Shown here: positions 1 through 8,086 of the stretch, piece after piece | Layout: every line of letters starts with the position of its first letter | Numbering within the stretch: the first letter of the stretch is position 1 | Assembly (NCBI GenBank): GCA_030263295.1 | Contig: SZOS01000018.1 | Location: 1 to 64,000, forward strand | Length of the DNA: 64,000 nucleotides | DNA from: Dokdonella_A sp014338185 | GTDB taxonomy: Bacteria > Pseudomonadota > Gammaproteobacteria > Xanthomonadales > Rhodanobacteraceae | Reading direction: 5' to 3' | Notes under the pieces: generated by a model | The model's database searches: none | Told to the model about the DNA's origin: nothing | Seen by the model: the letters and a program-made list of their open reading frames with translations, nothing else | Position numbers and translations under genes: made by a program

Positions 1-61
1 CGCCGCCCGCGCCCGCAGCGTCACGCCGGGATCGCGGCGGCGGCTTGGGGCGAGGCGGGGC

Positions 62-586
62 TCAGAACGGGCCGAGTGCGTCGACCTTGGCGATCAGGGC
101 GCGGCGCACGTGGTCGTGCAGCGGCTTGTGCCAGTGCACGAGCAGGTGCTGCGGTCCGGCTGGCTCGAAGCCGGCGGCGAGGTCGACCTCGAGCGCGCGC
201 GGATCGCCGCAATAGCCGAAGAACGCCTCGCAGCGGTCGGCATAGCGCGCGAACATGTACTTGATGAGCAGGTACCACACGCCGCCCGCGGCGCGGATCG
301 CGGCCGCCTGCGCGGCCGGCAGGCAGCGCATCACCGGGCCGTCGGTGCAGGCGCCGCCGATGAGGCACACGTCACCGAACTCGCCGGCGTGCGAGTAGCC
401 GGCCACGCGCAATACGCCGTCGTCGGCGCGATGCAGCGCGACCAGATGATGGCCGGCGAGTGGGGGCGGCGAGCCGAACTTGCGCTGGAACAGGCCCGCG
501 GCGAGCAGGTCGGCGTGGTCGATCTCGGTGATCGTGAAGTATTCGCGCAGCGCGGCGGGAATCGTGTGCAGGGCGGCCTGGTGCAT
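62..586 (-). CDS. hypothetical protein, weak GNAT-like character
   Basis: Predicted 174-residue soluble protein of unknown function; I do not recognise a named family. The alternation of strands and helices, with a central AGYSHAGEFGDVCLIGG stretch followed by a helix, recalls N-acyltransferase folds, but no clear acetyl-CoA loop (R/QxxGxG/A) is visible. The ATG at 586 was chosen because a TACAGT -10-like box lies 27 nt upstream and the frame further upstream reads only the antisense of the next gene. It is 55 nt downstream of a polysaccharide deacetylase on the same strand, so it could also be cotranscribed with that gene and act in the same surface-polysaccharide process. That link is inference from position only. 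Confidence 0.6.
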   Translation of the reverse strand: MHQAALHTIPAALREYFTITEIDHADLLAAGLFQRKFGSPPPLAGHHLVALHRADDGVLRVAGYSHAGEFGDVCLIGGACTDGPVMRCLPAAQAAAIRAAGGVWYLLIKYMFARYADRCEAFFGYCGDPRALEVDLAAGFEPAGPQHLLVHWHKPLHDHVRRALIAKVDALGPF

Positions 587-613
587 GCGGCAGGGTCGGC
601 AGTGGGTCGCGCT

Positions 614-619
614 ACTGTA
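614..619 (-). promoter_or_regulatory. putative -10 box (TACAGT)
   Basis: TACAGT on the minus strand ends 27 nt before the start codon at 586. This is the spacing seen for many genes in this window. No convincing -35 hexamer is visible. Confidence 0.35.
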
Positions 620-641
620 GCGGCATTGGCCGCGGCGCGGC

Positions 642-1463
642 TCAGGGGCTGGCTTCGGCCAGCACCACCGCGAACTGCTCGGGGCTGCGCCAGTGCTGGC
701 CGCAAACGTAACGCGGCAGGTTCCAGCGCGCGGCCTGCGCGGTGACCGGGGCCGGCGTGGTGCCGAAAGCGGCGCGCAGGCGATGCTCGGCGCCGTGATG
801 CGGCAGATATTCGTGCACGAGGTAGTCGCTGGACTCGCCGTAGGGAAACGCGAACAGGCTCGCGCGGTGCGGCGCGAGCCGGGCGTCGAGCCAGTCGGCG
901 GCGACGCGGATCTCGGCATCGGCCTCGGCCCAGGTCTGGATGCTGCGGAAGGTGCCGGTGCGGCCGTCGCGCTGGGCGGTCTGCGGCAGGGTGTCGTGGT
1001 TGTGGTCCCAGCTGTGGCTTTCGATCGAGATGATCCCCTCGCGCTGCGCCAGCGGCCACCATTGGTCACCCCACCAGCCGCGACCGACCAGACAGGTGCG
1101 GTCGAGGACCGCGCGGGCGGCCGGTGACACGATCACGAAGCTGGTGGCGTGCACGGGCGAGCCGGTCTCGTCGCGGAAGTCGCGCAGGATGCCGGCAAAA
1201 CCGCGTTGCGGGCCGCAGCCGGGATGGTCGAGGTCGTGCCAGTCGAACCATGCGCCGTCATCGAAGCTCAGTGCCACCGCACGCTCGACCTGCGCGGGCG
1301 CGATCTCGCCCAGCAGCGCCGCGACCACCTGCGCGAGCGGCACGATGCGCCAGCCGCCGCGGTGCAGCGCGCGCAGGTCGGCGGCCAGCGCCACGTGGTC
1401 GTTGTCGGCATAGTCGTTGCCGGCGATGTTGACCGAGTGGTAGGTGAGGACGGGCACGCGCAT
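642..1463 (-). CDS. polysaccharide deacetylase family protein (NodB-like)
   Basis: Predicted metal-dependent N- or O-deacetylase of 273 residues, acting on an amino-sugar polymer or cell-wall/exopolysaccharide substrate. The carbohydrate esterase family 4 motifs are visible: motif 1 as LSFDDG (Asp68, Asp69) and motif 2 as SHSWDH with the metal-binding His150 and His154. A late FAFPYGE segment corresponds to the conserved motif around the catalytic Arg/Pro region. No signal peptide is evident at the MRVPVLTYHS start, so a cytoplasmic enzyme or an unusual export route is possible. The ATG at 1463 begins right at the conserved Y-H-S strand that opens many members of the family. The substrate cannot be deduced. 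Confidence 0.85.
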   Translation of the reverse strand: MRVPVLTYHSVNIAGNDYADNDHVALAADLRALHRGGWRIVPLAQVVAALLGEIAPAQVERAVALSFDDGAWFDWHDLDHPGCGPQRGFAGILRDFRDETGSPVHATSFVIVSPAARAVLDRTCLVGRGWWGDQWWPLAQREGIISIESHSWDHNHDTLPQTAQRDGRTGTFRSIQTWAEADAEIRVAADWLDARLAPHRASLFAFPYGESSDYLVHEYLPHHGAEHRLRAAFGTTPAPVTAQAARWNLPRYVCGQHWRSPEQFAVVLAEASP

Positions 1464-1540
1464 GGCTGCAGTATCGCCGCCGCCGCCGCCGCTGTCGCCT
1501 GGGGCCAAGGCGGCGCTGCCGGCGGTGCGCGGCGGCACGC

Positions 1541-1546
1541 TACAAT
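1541..1546 (+). promoter_or_regulatory. putative -10 box of gcdH (TACAAT)
   Basis: TACAAT ends 28 nt before the gcdH ATG. It follows the two-spacing rule described in the findings; no -35 box is recognisable. Confidence 0.45.
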
Positions 1547-1574
1547 GCCGCCTTTGCCTTGATCCGGATCCGCC

Positions 1575-2747
1575 ATGCCTGCCACCGCGCTCAACCCGCT
1601 CGATCTGTACGACATCCGCTCGCTGCTGTCCGAAGAGGAACGCATGGTGCAGGACACGGTGGCGCGCTTCACCGACGAGCGCGTGCTGCCGATCATCGGC
1701 GACTGCTTCGAGCAGGGGCGTTTCCCCACCGAGCTCATCCCCGAGATGGCTGAACTGGGCCTGCTCGGCGCGACCCTGCCCACCGAGTACGGATGCGGCG
1801 GCATGAACGGCGTGAGCTATGGCCTCATCTGCCAGGAACTGGAGCGTGGTGATTCTGGACTGCGCAGCTTCGCCTCGGTGCAGAGCTCGCTGTGCATGTA
1901 TCCGATCCATGCCTACGGCAGCGAGGCGCAGAAGCGGCAATGGCTGCCGCAGATGGCCGCGGGCAAGGTGATCGGCTGTTTCGGCCTCACCGAGCCGCAC
2001 GGCGGCTCCGATCCGGCCAACATGAAGACCCACGCGAAGCAGGATGGCGGCGACTGGGTCATCAATGGCGCCAAGATGTGGATCACCAATGGCAACCTCG
2101 CCCACATCGCGATCATCTGGGCGCAAACCGTCGATGGCATCCAGGGCTTCATCGTGCCGACCGACAGCAAGGGCTTCACCGCGCAGGAGGTGCACAAGAA
2201 GATGAGCCTGCGCGCGTCGGTCACCAGCGCGCTGTTCCTCGACAACGTGCGCGTGCCCGAGGCCAACCGCCTCGCCGGCGTGAAGGGACTCAAGGGGCCG
2301 CTCGGCTGCCTGACCCAGGCGCGCTACGGCATCACCTGGGGTCCGATCGGTGCCGCGATCGCCTGCTTCGCCGAGACCACCGAGTACGCCAAGAACCGCA
2401 CCCTGTTCCAGCGCCCGATTGCGGCGACCCAGGCGGTCCAGCTCAAGCTGGCCGACATGGCTCGCCGCATCACGCTGGCGCAACTGCTGTCGCTGCAGCT
2501 CGGGCGCCTCAAGGACGCGGGCACCATGCAGCCGACCCAGGTGTCGCTGGCCAAATGGAACAACTGCCGCATGGCCATCGACATCGCGCGCGAATGCCGC
2601 GACATCCTCGGTGGCGCCGGCATCACCACCGAGCACAGCCCGATCCGGCATGCGCTCAACCTCGAATCGGTCATCACCTACGAGGGCACCGAGACCGTGC
2701 ACCAGCTCGTGGTCGGCCGCGAGGTGACGGGTATCAACGCGTTCTAG
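1575..2747 (+). CDS. gcdH: glutaryl-CoA dehydrogenase (acyl-CoA dehydrogenase family)
   Basis: FAD enzyme that oxidises and decarboxylates glutaryl-CoA to crotonyl-CoA in lysine, hydroxylysine and tryptophan breakdown, passing electrons to ETF. The 390-residue length is typical. The middle beta-domain motif GCFGLTEPHGGSDP and the C-terminal signature TYEGTETVHQLVVGRE are visible; Glu370 in YEGT is the expected catalytic base of the GCDH group rather than of short/medium-chain dehydrogenases. It has its own -10-like box 28 nt upstream and is followed after 11 nt by a membrane-anchored pilin-like gene. An antiquitin-type aldehyde dehydrogenase at 20.7-22.2 kb could feed the same lysine route. 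Confidence in the subfamily is high. Confidence 0.93.
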   Translation: MPATALNPLDLYDIRSLLSEEERMVQDTVARFTDERVLPIIGDCFEQGRFPTELIPEMAELGLLGATLPTEYGCGGMNGVSYGLICQELERGDSGLRSFASVQSSLCMYPIHAYGSEAQKRQWLPQMAAGKVIGCFGLTEPHGGSDPANMKTHAKQDGGDWVINGAKMWITNGNLAHIAIIWAQTVDGIQGFIVPTDSKGFTAQEVHKKMSLRASVTSALFLDNVRVPEANRLAGVKGLKGPLGCLTQARYGITWGPIGAAIACFAETTEYAKNRTLFQRPIAATQAVQLKLADMARRITLAQLLSLQLGRLKDAGTMQPTQVSLAKWNNCRMAIDIARECRDILGGAGITTEHSPIRHALNLESVITYEGTETVHQLVVGREVTGINAF

Positions 2748-2758
2748 GAGTGCGCGTC

Positions 2759-3394
2759 ATGCACAAGGCCCTGCTGGTCCTGTTGTCCATTGCGCTGCTT
2801 GGCGCGCTCGGCTTCGCGGCTTGGCAATGGCAGGCGAGCCGCGAACAGCAGGCGCGGCTGGCCACCGCGGTGGCCGACCTGCGCGAGAGCCAGCAGCAGG
2901 TGCAGCGATCGCTGCAGGATGCCGAGCGCGCCCTGACCGAATCGCGCGAGGAGCAGGCGCGCATGCGCGAGACGCTGGCCGGCGCGCGCGATTCCTTGGC
3001 AGGTGCGGTCGACGAGGCCACCTTGCGTATACGCGACGATCTCGTGGTGGCCGGCGCGATGCGCGTGGCGGTTGCCGAGTTCCACGCCGCGATGGGCAGG
3101 ATGCCGACCTCGCATGCCGAGGCGGGCTTGCCCGAAGCCAGCCACTACCGCGGCCAGTCGTTGCGCTCGGCCAGCCTGCTGGGCGATGGCAGCATCGAAC
3201 TGGTGTTCGACGCGAGTTCGGGCGTCGATGGCGGGCGTGTTCGCCTGGTCGCCGATGCCTCGCATGCCGACGCGATGGGACTGCAATGGCACTGCGTGAC
3301 GAGCGACTACCCGCTCATCAAGCGGGTGTCGCCGGCCTGCGACTACGTGGCACGCGATGCACCATCGCCAGCACTGGAGGTAGCCGGCCCATGA
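2759..3394 (+). CDS. membrane-anchored coiled-coil protein with pilin-like C-terminal domain
   Basis: Predicted 211-residue bitopic protein. Residues about 3-22 form one hydrophobic segment. Residues about 25-80 are Gln/Glu/Arg-rich and heptad-like, as in a coiled coil. The C-terminal half carries a pilin-type globular domain: a helix leading to AMGRMPTSHAEAGLP, beta strands, and the ending WHC-x11-SPACDY, whose two Cys could form the disulfide loop of type IV pilins. It lacks the classical G/FTLIE prepilin peptidase site, so it is probably not an assembled pilin. A GGAG ribosome site precedes the ATG. Its TGA overlaps the ATG of a 17-codon frame that in turn overlaps the next GNAT gene. Confidence 0.7.
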   Translation: MHKALLVLLSIALLGALGFAAWQWQASREQQARLATAVADLRESQQQVQRSLQDAERALTESREEQARMRETLAGARDSLAGAVDEATLRIRDDLVVAGAMRVAVAEFHAAMGRMPTSHAEAGLPEASHYRGQSLRSASLLGDGSIELVFDASSGVDGGRVRLVADASHADAMGLQWHCVTSDYPLIKRVSPACDYVARDAPSPALEVAGP

Positions 3395-3444
3395 ATGCCG
3401 CCGGAGCCCGTGGCTGCAAAGCCGATGGCGGAGGCAGCGCATGA
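3391..3444 (+). other. possible 17-codon coupling ORF
   Basis: A tiny frame starts with an ATGA overlap on the stop of the pilin-like gene and ends with an ATGA overlap on the start of the GNAT gene, so one ribosome could reinitiate across all three. The encoded peptide is Gly/Ala-rich with one Cys and no recognisable domain. Whether it is a real peptide or only a translational bridge is unknown. Confidence 0.3.
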
Positions 3445-3986
3445 GCGGCCAACCGCGCCTGGAAACCGAGCACCTCGTGCTGCGCCTGCCGCAGTTGGAG
3501 GATTTCGACCGTTACGCCGAGTTGTTCTGCCATCCCACCGCCGCGCGCATCATCGGTGGCGGCGTGGCGCGCGGCGATGCGTGGCGGCGCTTCCTGCAGA
3601 TGCCCGGGGCGTGGGCGGTGCAGGGCTTTGCGATGTTCTCGCTGATCGAGAAGGACAGTGGACTGTGGGTCGGCCAGGCCGGGCCCTGGCAACCCGACGG
3701 CTGGCCCGGTACCGAGGTGGGCTACGCGCTGCACCAGGACGCGCGCGGCAAGGGGTATGCGGTGGAAGCATGCAGCGCCGCGATCGACTGGGCCTTCGCC
3801 ACGTTGGGCTGGCGCGAGGTGATCCACTGCATCGATGCGAGCAACACCGCCTCGCAGGCCGTCGCGCGTCGCCTCGGCTCGCGCAATCGCGGGCCGGGCA
3901 AGCTGCCGCCGCCGTTGGACACGCATGCCATCGACATCTGGGGCCAGAGCCGCGAGGAGTGGCTGGCGCGGCGCGCGCGGTCGTAG
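3441..3986 (+). CDS. GNAT N-acetyltransferase, RimJ/RimL-like
   Basis: Cytosolic acetyl-CoA-dependent acetyltransferase of 181 residues, related to RimJ/RimL enzymes that acetylate protein N-termini or small amines. It begins with the typical LETEHLVLRLPQLEDF strand-helix. It carries the pantetheine-binding motif A as HQDARGKGYA (about residues 97-106) and the later N-x4-SQAVARRLG helix that is diagnostic for this branch. The ATG overlaps the stop of the upstream micro-frame, suggesting translational coupling to the pilin-like gene. The substrate cannot be assigned. A strong hairpin lies about 100 nt downstream. Confidence 0.88.
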   Translation: MSGQPRLETEHLVLRLPQLEDFDRYAELFCHPTAARIIGGGVARGDAWRRFLQMPGAWAVQGFAMFSLIEKDSGLWVGQAGPWQPDGWPGTEVGYALHQDARGKGYAVEACSAAIDWAFATLGWREVIHCIDASNTASQAVARRLGSRNRGPGKLPPPLDTHAIDIWGQSREEWLARRARS

Positions 3987-4090
3987 CAGCGTGGGCGGCT
4001 GCGCCCGTTTCAGCACTGGATGATGCGACACGACCCGGTCAGACGGGCCGCGCCATGTGGCGCATGCAATGCATGGGCCGGTACGCCGGC

Positions 4091-4120
4091 GCGAAGCAGG
4101 CACTTGCGTGCCTGCTTCGC
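4091..4120. terminator. 13-bp perfect hairpin between convergent genes
   Basis: GCGAAGCAGGCAC and its exact inverse flank a TTGC loop. The hairpin sits between the convergent GNAT and IPTL-CTERM-like genes and could stop transcription from both sides, although neither side carries a good U-run. Confidence 0.6.
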
Positions 4121-4157
4121 TTCCGGGCGGTTTTGGCCGGTCGGACGGCGCAGGTTC

Positions 4158-5408
4158 TCAATGGCGGCGCAGCGCCACCAACCCGACGATGGCCAATGCC
4201 AGCAGCATCATGAGCGTGCCCAGCGGACCGGTCGCGGGCACCGCGTTGACGTTGCCGCCGGGACCGGTACCGCCCGTGACCGTGAAGCCGTTGAACAGCG
4301 TCGCATTGAGCGTACCGTTGCTGCCGCCGACGTCGCGCGGGCCCAGGGCGGCCGAGTCGGCGATGGTCAAGGTGGCCGTGGCGGTGTTGGCATCGACGAT
4401 CACGACATTGGTCACGGTGATGCCGCTGCCGAACGCAAAGCTGGTGCCGGCTCCGAACCCGAGCCCGGTGATGGTCACGTTGACGGTTTGCCCCTGCGCG
4501 CCGCTCGCGGGCGTCACGCTGTTGATGTTGAACAGCGCCACCGCCGGGATGTCACCGAATGAGGTGACGCCCTGGATCGTGACGCTGGCGCCGGGCGCGA
4601 TCGTGCGGTTCCACTGCAGCGCGGCGCCATTGTCGATGCAGCCGGTGGCGAGCGCGTTGTCGAGTGCGGCGCCGCCGATCTGCGACCAGATCGAACTGTA
4701 GCTGGCGCCGGACCATGCATCGGCCGGGGTTTGCGGGATCAGCAGGATGTAGTAGCTCGGAGTGGTGCCGCAGTCCTGGCCGCCGATGATGCCGGCGCCC
4801 GCATCGCGGTACGGGACGCCGCTGTCGGCGCCGGCGAGGTAGATGTCGGCGCCGAGAAACACCGTTGCATTCTGCGGGCTGGTGCCTTGGTTGGTCAGGG
4901 TGAGGCTCTTGGCGAAGTAGTTCTGACCATTCACATAGCGCACCACCTGGGTGCCGCGCAGGCCTGAACTGCCCAGTGTCACGCTGACGCTGACCTGGAA
5001 CGGATCGGCTGCGGTGCCTGTCCCGGTCACCGGAGTGACGCTGCGCGTGGCGTAGGGCGTGGCCGCACCCAGATTGGAAGTCGCCGAACCCTCGTGGTCG
5101 GCGAAGTCGGGTGTGTATTGCACGCCCCCCGCGTGCACGATCCAGCCCATGTCGGCGGTGTCGCTCGAATCGGACGGGTAGATCTGGCCGACGCCGGGGA
5201 TGTCGGCGTTGAACACCTGAAAGGACAGGTCATCGCCGACGCGCACGGTGAGCGGCGCGCCCGCAATCGTGGTGATGGCTGGCACCGCCTGCGGCGCGGT
5301 CACCGCGAGCGTGCCGGGCTTGCCGGCCTGCGCGGATGCGACCAGGCACAGCGTGAACAGCGCTGCCGTCCCGAGGCGGGACAAGAACGAAGGCATGGAA
5401 CTGGACAT
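4158..5408 (-). CDS. secreted IPTL-CTERM-like protein with TIG/IPT-like domain
   Basis: Predicted exported protein of 416 residues with a signal peptide cleaved after about residue 28 (ends SAQA). The middle is a Gly/Thr/Ser-rich beta-sandwich region. A TIG/IPT-like module follows near residues 300-375 (INSVTPASGAQGQTVNVTI). The last about 27 residues are tripartite: a VPATGPLG motif, a hydrophobic segment and a terminal LRRH. This resembles IPTL-CTERM sorting signals, which in known cases are handled by exosortase-like transpeptidases; no such enzyme is in this window. The start at 5408 is supported by an AAAGGAG ribosome site. The role is unknown, probably an extracellular or surface protein. 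Confidence 0.75.
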   Translation of the reverse strand: MSSSMPSFLSRLGTAALFTLCLVASAQAGKPGTLAVTAPQAVPAITTIAGAPLTVRVGDDLSFQVFNADIPGVGQIYPSDSSDTADMGWIVHAGGVQYTPDFADHEGSATSNLGAATPYATRSVTPVTGTGTAADPFQVSVSVTLGSSGLRGTQVVRYVNGQNYFAKSLTLTNQGTSPQNATVFLGADIYLAGADSGVPYRDAGAGIIGGQDCGTTPSYYILLIPQTPADAWSGASYSSIWSQIGGAALDNALATGCIDNGAALQWNRTIAPGASVTIQGVTSFGDIPAVALFNINSVTPASGAQGQTVNVTITGLGFGAGTSFAFGSGITVTNVVIVDANTATATLTIADSAALGPRDVGGSNGTLNATLFNGFTVTGGTGPGGNVNAVPATGPLGTLMMLLALAIVGLVALRRH

Positions 5409-5774
5409 GTCTGACAATCTCCTTTTGCGTGAGGCCAGGGGCCGGCTGGGTGTTGCCGAAGCGGGTCGTGGATACCTGCATGGGACGCACCTTGCGTGCG
5501 CGCTGCGCTGGGCAGGGCGACGACAGGGTGGCTTAGGGTGAGCGCGATCCGGACCGCGCCGATTCATGAGCTCATAACGCGAAAGCGAACCGGAAACTGA
5601 CATGGGTGCCTGCATTGCCGGCCTCCCAGCGCCGGCGCGGGTTTGGCCTCGCGACCACTGGCGCCAAGACCGGACATCGTGCTGTGGCGATCGCACATGC
5701 GCCGCGGCTATGCTTGCGGGTTTTCCACGGTCGGTGGCGATGGCTGCCGCCAGCCATCCGTCTCAAGGGTCGCC
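5409..5774. other. intergenic region, divergent promoters
   Basis: This non-coding stretch separates two divergent genes. It holds the AAAGGAG ribosome site of the minus-strand gene near 5409-5425 and a small palindrome (ATGAGCTCAT, 5565-5574) that could be an operator. A TATGCT near 5709 is a weak -10 candidate for the E1 gene. Nothing else is recognised. Confidence 0.4.
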
Positions 5775-8054
5775 ATGTCCGTCGCACAGCCCATCCCAGC
5801 CCGGCAGAAAAACGTAAATAGAGCCGAGGTTTGCGATCAAAACTTCAAGGAATTCGTCCAGAACTGGCGAGGCCGGGTGAACCCGGCACTGCTGGCCGGG
5901 GGACTGTGCAGCGAGCGCGACTTCGGCGAACTGTTCGAGTCCCAGCTCATCTCGCGCCACCTCGACCTCATGGCGCGCGTGCTGCGCGTGCAGAACAAGG
6001 TGTTCTACACGATCGGATCGTCGGGGCACGAGGGCAATGCGATGGTGGCGCGGCTCACCCGCCACACCGACCCGGCGTTCCTGCACTACCGCAGTGGCGC
6101 GTTCATGGCCGAGCGCTTCCGCAAGCTGCCAGGCATGGATCCGATCATGGACTCGGCGCTGTCGTTCGCGGCCAGCGCCGAGGATCCGGCCTCGGGCGGA
6201 CGCCACAAGGTCTGGGGCAGCAAGCCGCTGTGGGTGATTCCGCAGACCTCGACCATCGCCTCGCACCTGCCCAAGGCGCTGGGCACCGCGGTGGCGATCG
6301 AGCAGGCGCGGCGCATCGGCCATGTGCTGCCGGTGCCGGAGGATTCGATCGCGATCTGCTCGTTCGGCGATGCCTCGTCCAACCATGCCACCGCGCAAAC
6401 CGCGTTCAACGCGGCGGCGTGGACCGCCTACCAGAAGCTGCCGGCCCCGGTGTTGTTCGTGTGCGAGGACAACGGCATCGGCATCTCGGTCAAGACCCCG
6501 ACCGATTGGGTGCGCGCCAATTTCGAAGGCCGCCGCGACCTCGACTATTTCTTTGCCGATGGCCTGGACCTGGTCGCCGGCTACGAGCAGGTGGCGCGCG
6601 CGGTCCATCATGTGCGCAGCACACGCCGCCCGACCTTCCTGCACCTGCGCACCACGCGGATCATGGGGCATGCGGGCACCGACTTCGAGATCGAGTGGCG
6701 CAGCATCGAGGAGCTCATGGCGGTGGAGGCGACCGATCCGCTGTTGCGCTCGGCCGCGATCGCGCTCGAGAGTGGGCTGCATACGCCCGAGTCGCTGCTC
6801 GCGCGCTACGAGGCGATCCGCGCCCAGTGCTTTGCCGCCGCCGAGGAGGCCGACCGACGGCCGCGGCTGGACACGCTCGATGCCGTGATGGCACCGCTGG
6901 CGCCGTACACGCCGGACAAGGTCGCCGCCGAGGCACGGCGTGCCGACCATGCCACGCGCCGCGTGGCCGCGTTCGGCGGCGAGGACAAGCTGCCCGAGAA
7001 GCAGCCGCCGCGGCATCTGGCGATCCAGATCAACAATGCGCTGCACGACCTGTTTGCCAAGTATCCCGAAGCGCTGCTGTTCGGCGAGGATGTGGCGCAG
7101 AAGGGCGGCGTGTACACCGTCACCAAGGGCCTGCACAAGGCGTTCCGCAACGCGCGCGTGTTCAACACCCTGCTCGACGAGACGATGATCCTCGGGCTGG
7201 CCCAGGGCTACGCCAACATGGGCATGCTGCCGCTGCCGGAGATCCAGTACCTGGCCTACTTCCACAATGCCTGCGACCAGATCCGCGGCGAGGCCGCCAG
7301 CCTGCAGTTCTTCTCCAACAACCAGTACCGCAATCCGATGCTCGTGCGCATCGCCGGGCTCGGCTACCAGCGCGGCTTCGGCGGGCATTTTCACAACGAC
7401 AACTCGATCGCGGCGCTGCGCGACATCCCCGGTCTCGTGGTGGGCTGCCCGAGCCGTGGCGACGATGCGGCGATGATGCTGCGCACGCTGGCCGCGCTGG
7501 CCAAGGTCGACGGGCGTGTCACGGTGCTGCTCGAACCGATCGCGCTGTACATGACCAAGGACCTTTACGAGGCCGGCGACGGCCAGTGGCTCACGCGCTA
7601 CCCGCCGCCGGAGCAGGCCCTGGCACTGGGCGAGGCGCGCATCTACGAGGCCGGCAACACCGCGGCGGAGGCGCCGCCCTCGGCGCCGCCCTGCGACCTG
7701 GTGATCTTCACCTACGGCAATGGCGTACCGATGAGCCTGCGCGCCGCGCGCCGGATCGAGCAGGAACTGGGCTGGAAGGTGCGCACCATCGACCTGCGCT
7801 GGCTGGTGCCGCTCAATGAGCCGTTCATCGCCGCCCAGGCCGCCCGTGCCCGGCGCATCCTCGTGGTCGACGAAGGGCGCCATTCGGCCGGGGTGGGCGA
7901 GGGCGTGATCACGGCCATCGTCGAGGGCGGGCACGGCGCCCTCCCGCTACGGCGCGTGGTCGGCGCCGACACCTACACCCCGCTCGCGGGCGCGGCCTTC
8001 CTCGTGCTGCCGGGCGATGCCGACATCGTCGCTGCCGCGCAGGCGCTGCGCTGA
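5775..8054 (+). CDS. 2-oxoacid dehydrogenase E1, fused alpha and beta subunits
   Basis: Thiamine-diphosphate enzyme of 759 residues that decarboxylates a 2-oxoacid and passes the acyl group to an E2 lipoyl protein. The N-terminal half is an E1-alpha domain with the ThDP/Mg motif GDASSNHATAQTAFNAAAW followed by CEDNGIGIS. The C-terminal half is E1-beta: GEDVAQKGGVYTVTKGL, then the transketolase-like C-terminal domain ending in LVVDEGRHSAGVGEG. The branched-chain or pyruvate preference cannot be read from sequence, and the window holds no E2 or E3 gene. The ATG at 5775 was preferred over upstream ATGs because AAGGG precedes it and the extra residues are low-complexity. A minus-strand open frame across it is a codon-bias shadow. 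Confidence 0.9.
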   Translation: MSVAQPIPARQKNVNRAEVCDQNFKEFVQNWRGRVNPALLAGGLCSERDFGELFESQLISRHLDLMARVLRVQNKVFYTIGSSGHEGNAMVARLTRHTDPAFLHYRSGAFMAERFRKLPGMDPIMDSALSFAASAEDPASGGRHKVWGSKPLWVIPQTSTIASHLPKALGTAVAIEQARRIGHVLPVPEDSIAICSFGDASSNHATAQTAFNAAAWTAYQKLPAPVLFVCEDNGIGISVKTPTDWVRANFEGRRDLDYFFADGLDLVAGYEQVARAVHHVRSTRRPTFLHLRTTRIMGHAGTDFEIEWRSIEELMAVEATDPLLRSAAIALESGLHTPESLLARYEAIRAQCFAAAEEADRRPRLDTLDAVMAPLAPYTPDKVAAEARRADHATRRVAAFGGEDKLPEKQPPRHLAIQINNALHDLFAKYPEALLFGEDVAQKGGVYTVTKGLHKAFRNARVFNTLLDETMILGLAQGYANMGMLPLPEIQYLAYFHNACDQIRGEAASLQFFSNNQYRNPMLVRIAGLGYQRGFGGHFHNDNSIAALRDIPGLVVGCPSRGDDAAMMLRTLAALAKVDGRVTVLLEPIALYMTKDLYEAGDGQWLTRYPPPEQALALGEARIYEAGNTAAEAPPSAPPCDLVIFTYGNGVPMSLRAARRIEQELGWKVRTIDLRWLVPLNEPFIAAQAARARRILVVDEGRHSAGVGEGVITAIVEGGHGALPLRRVVGADTYTPLAGAAFLVLPGDADIVAAAQALR

Positions 8055-8074
8055 TGCGCGTGGGCGCGACGCGC

Positions 8075-8080
8075 TAGAAT
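8075..8080 (+). promoter_or_regulatory. putative -10 box (TAGAAT), leaderless spacing
   Basis: TAGAAT ends exactly 6 nt before the ATG at 8087. Transcription would begin at or next to the start codon, giving a leaderless mRNA. Confidence 0.5.
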
Positions 8081-8086
8081 CGCGCG

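Noticed and set aside
642..2702. A long minus-strand open frame that extends from the deacetylase through gcdH
   Set aside because: The part opposite gcdH is a codon-bias shadow in GC-rich DNA. The deacetylase has a good start at 1463 and gcdH is unmistakable.
5763..7934. Minus-strand open frame of over 700 codons opposite the E1 gene
   Set aside because: The plus-strand E1 motifs are clear; the antisense product is low-complexity Arg/His/Gly and has no family features.
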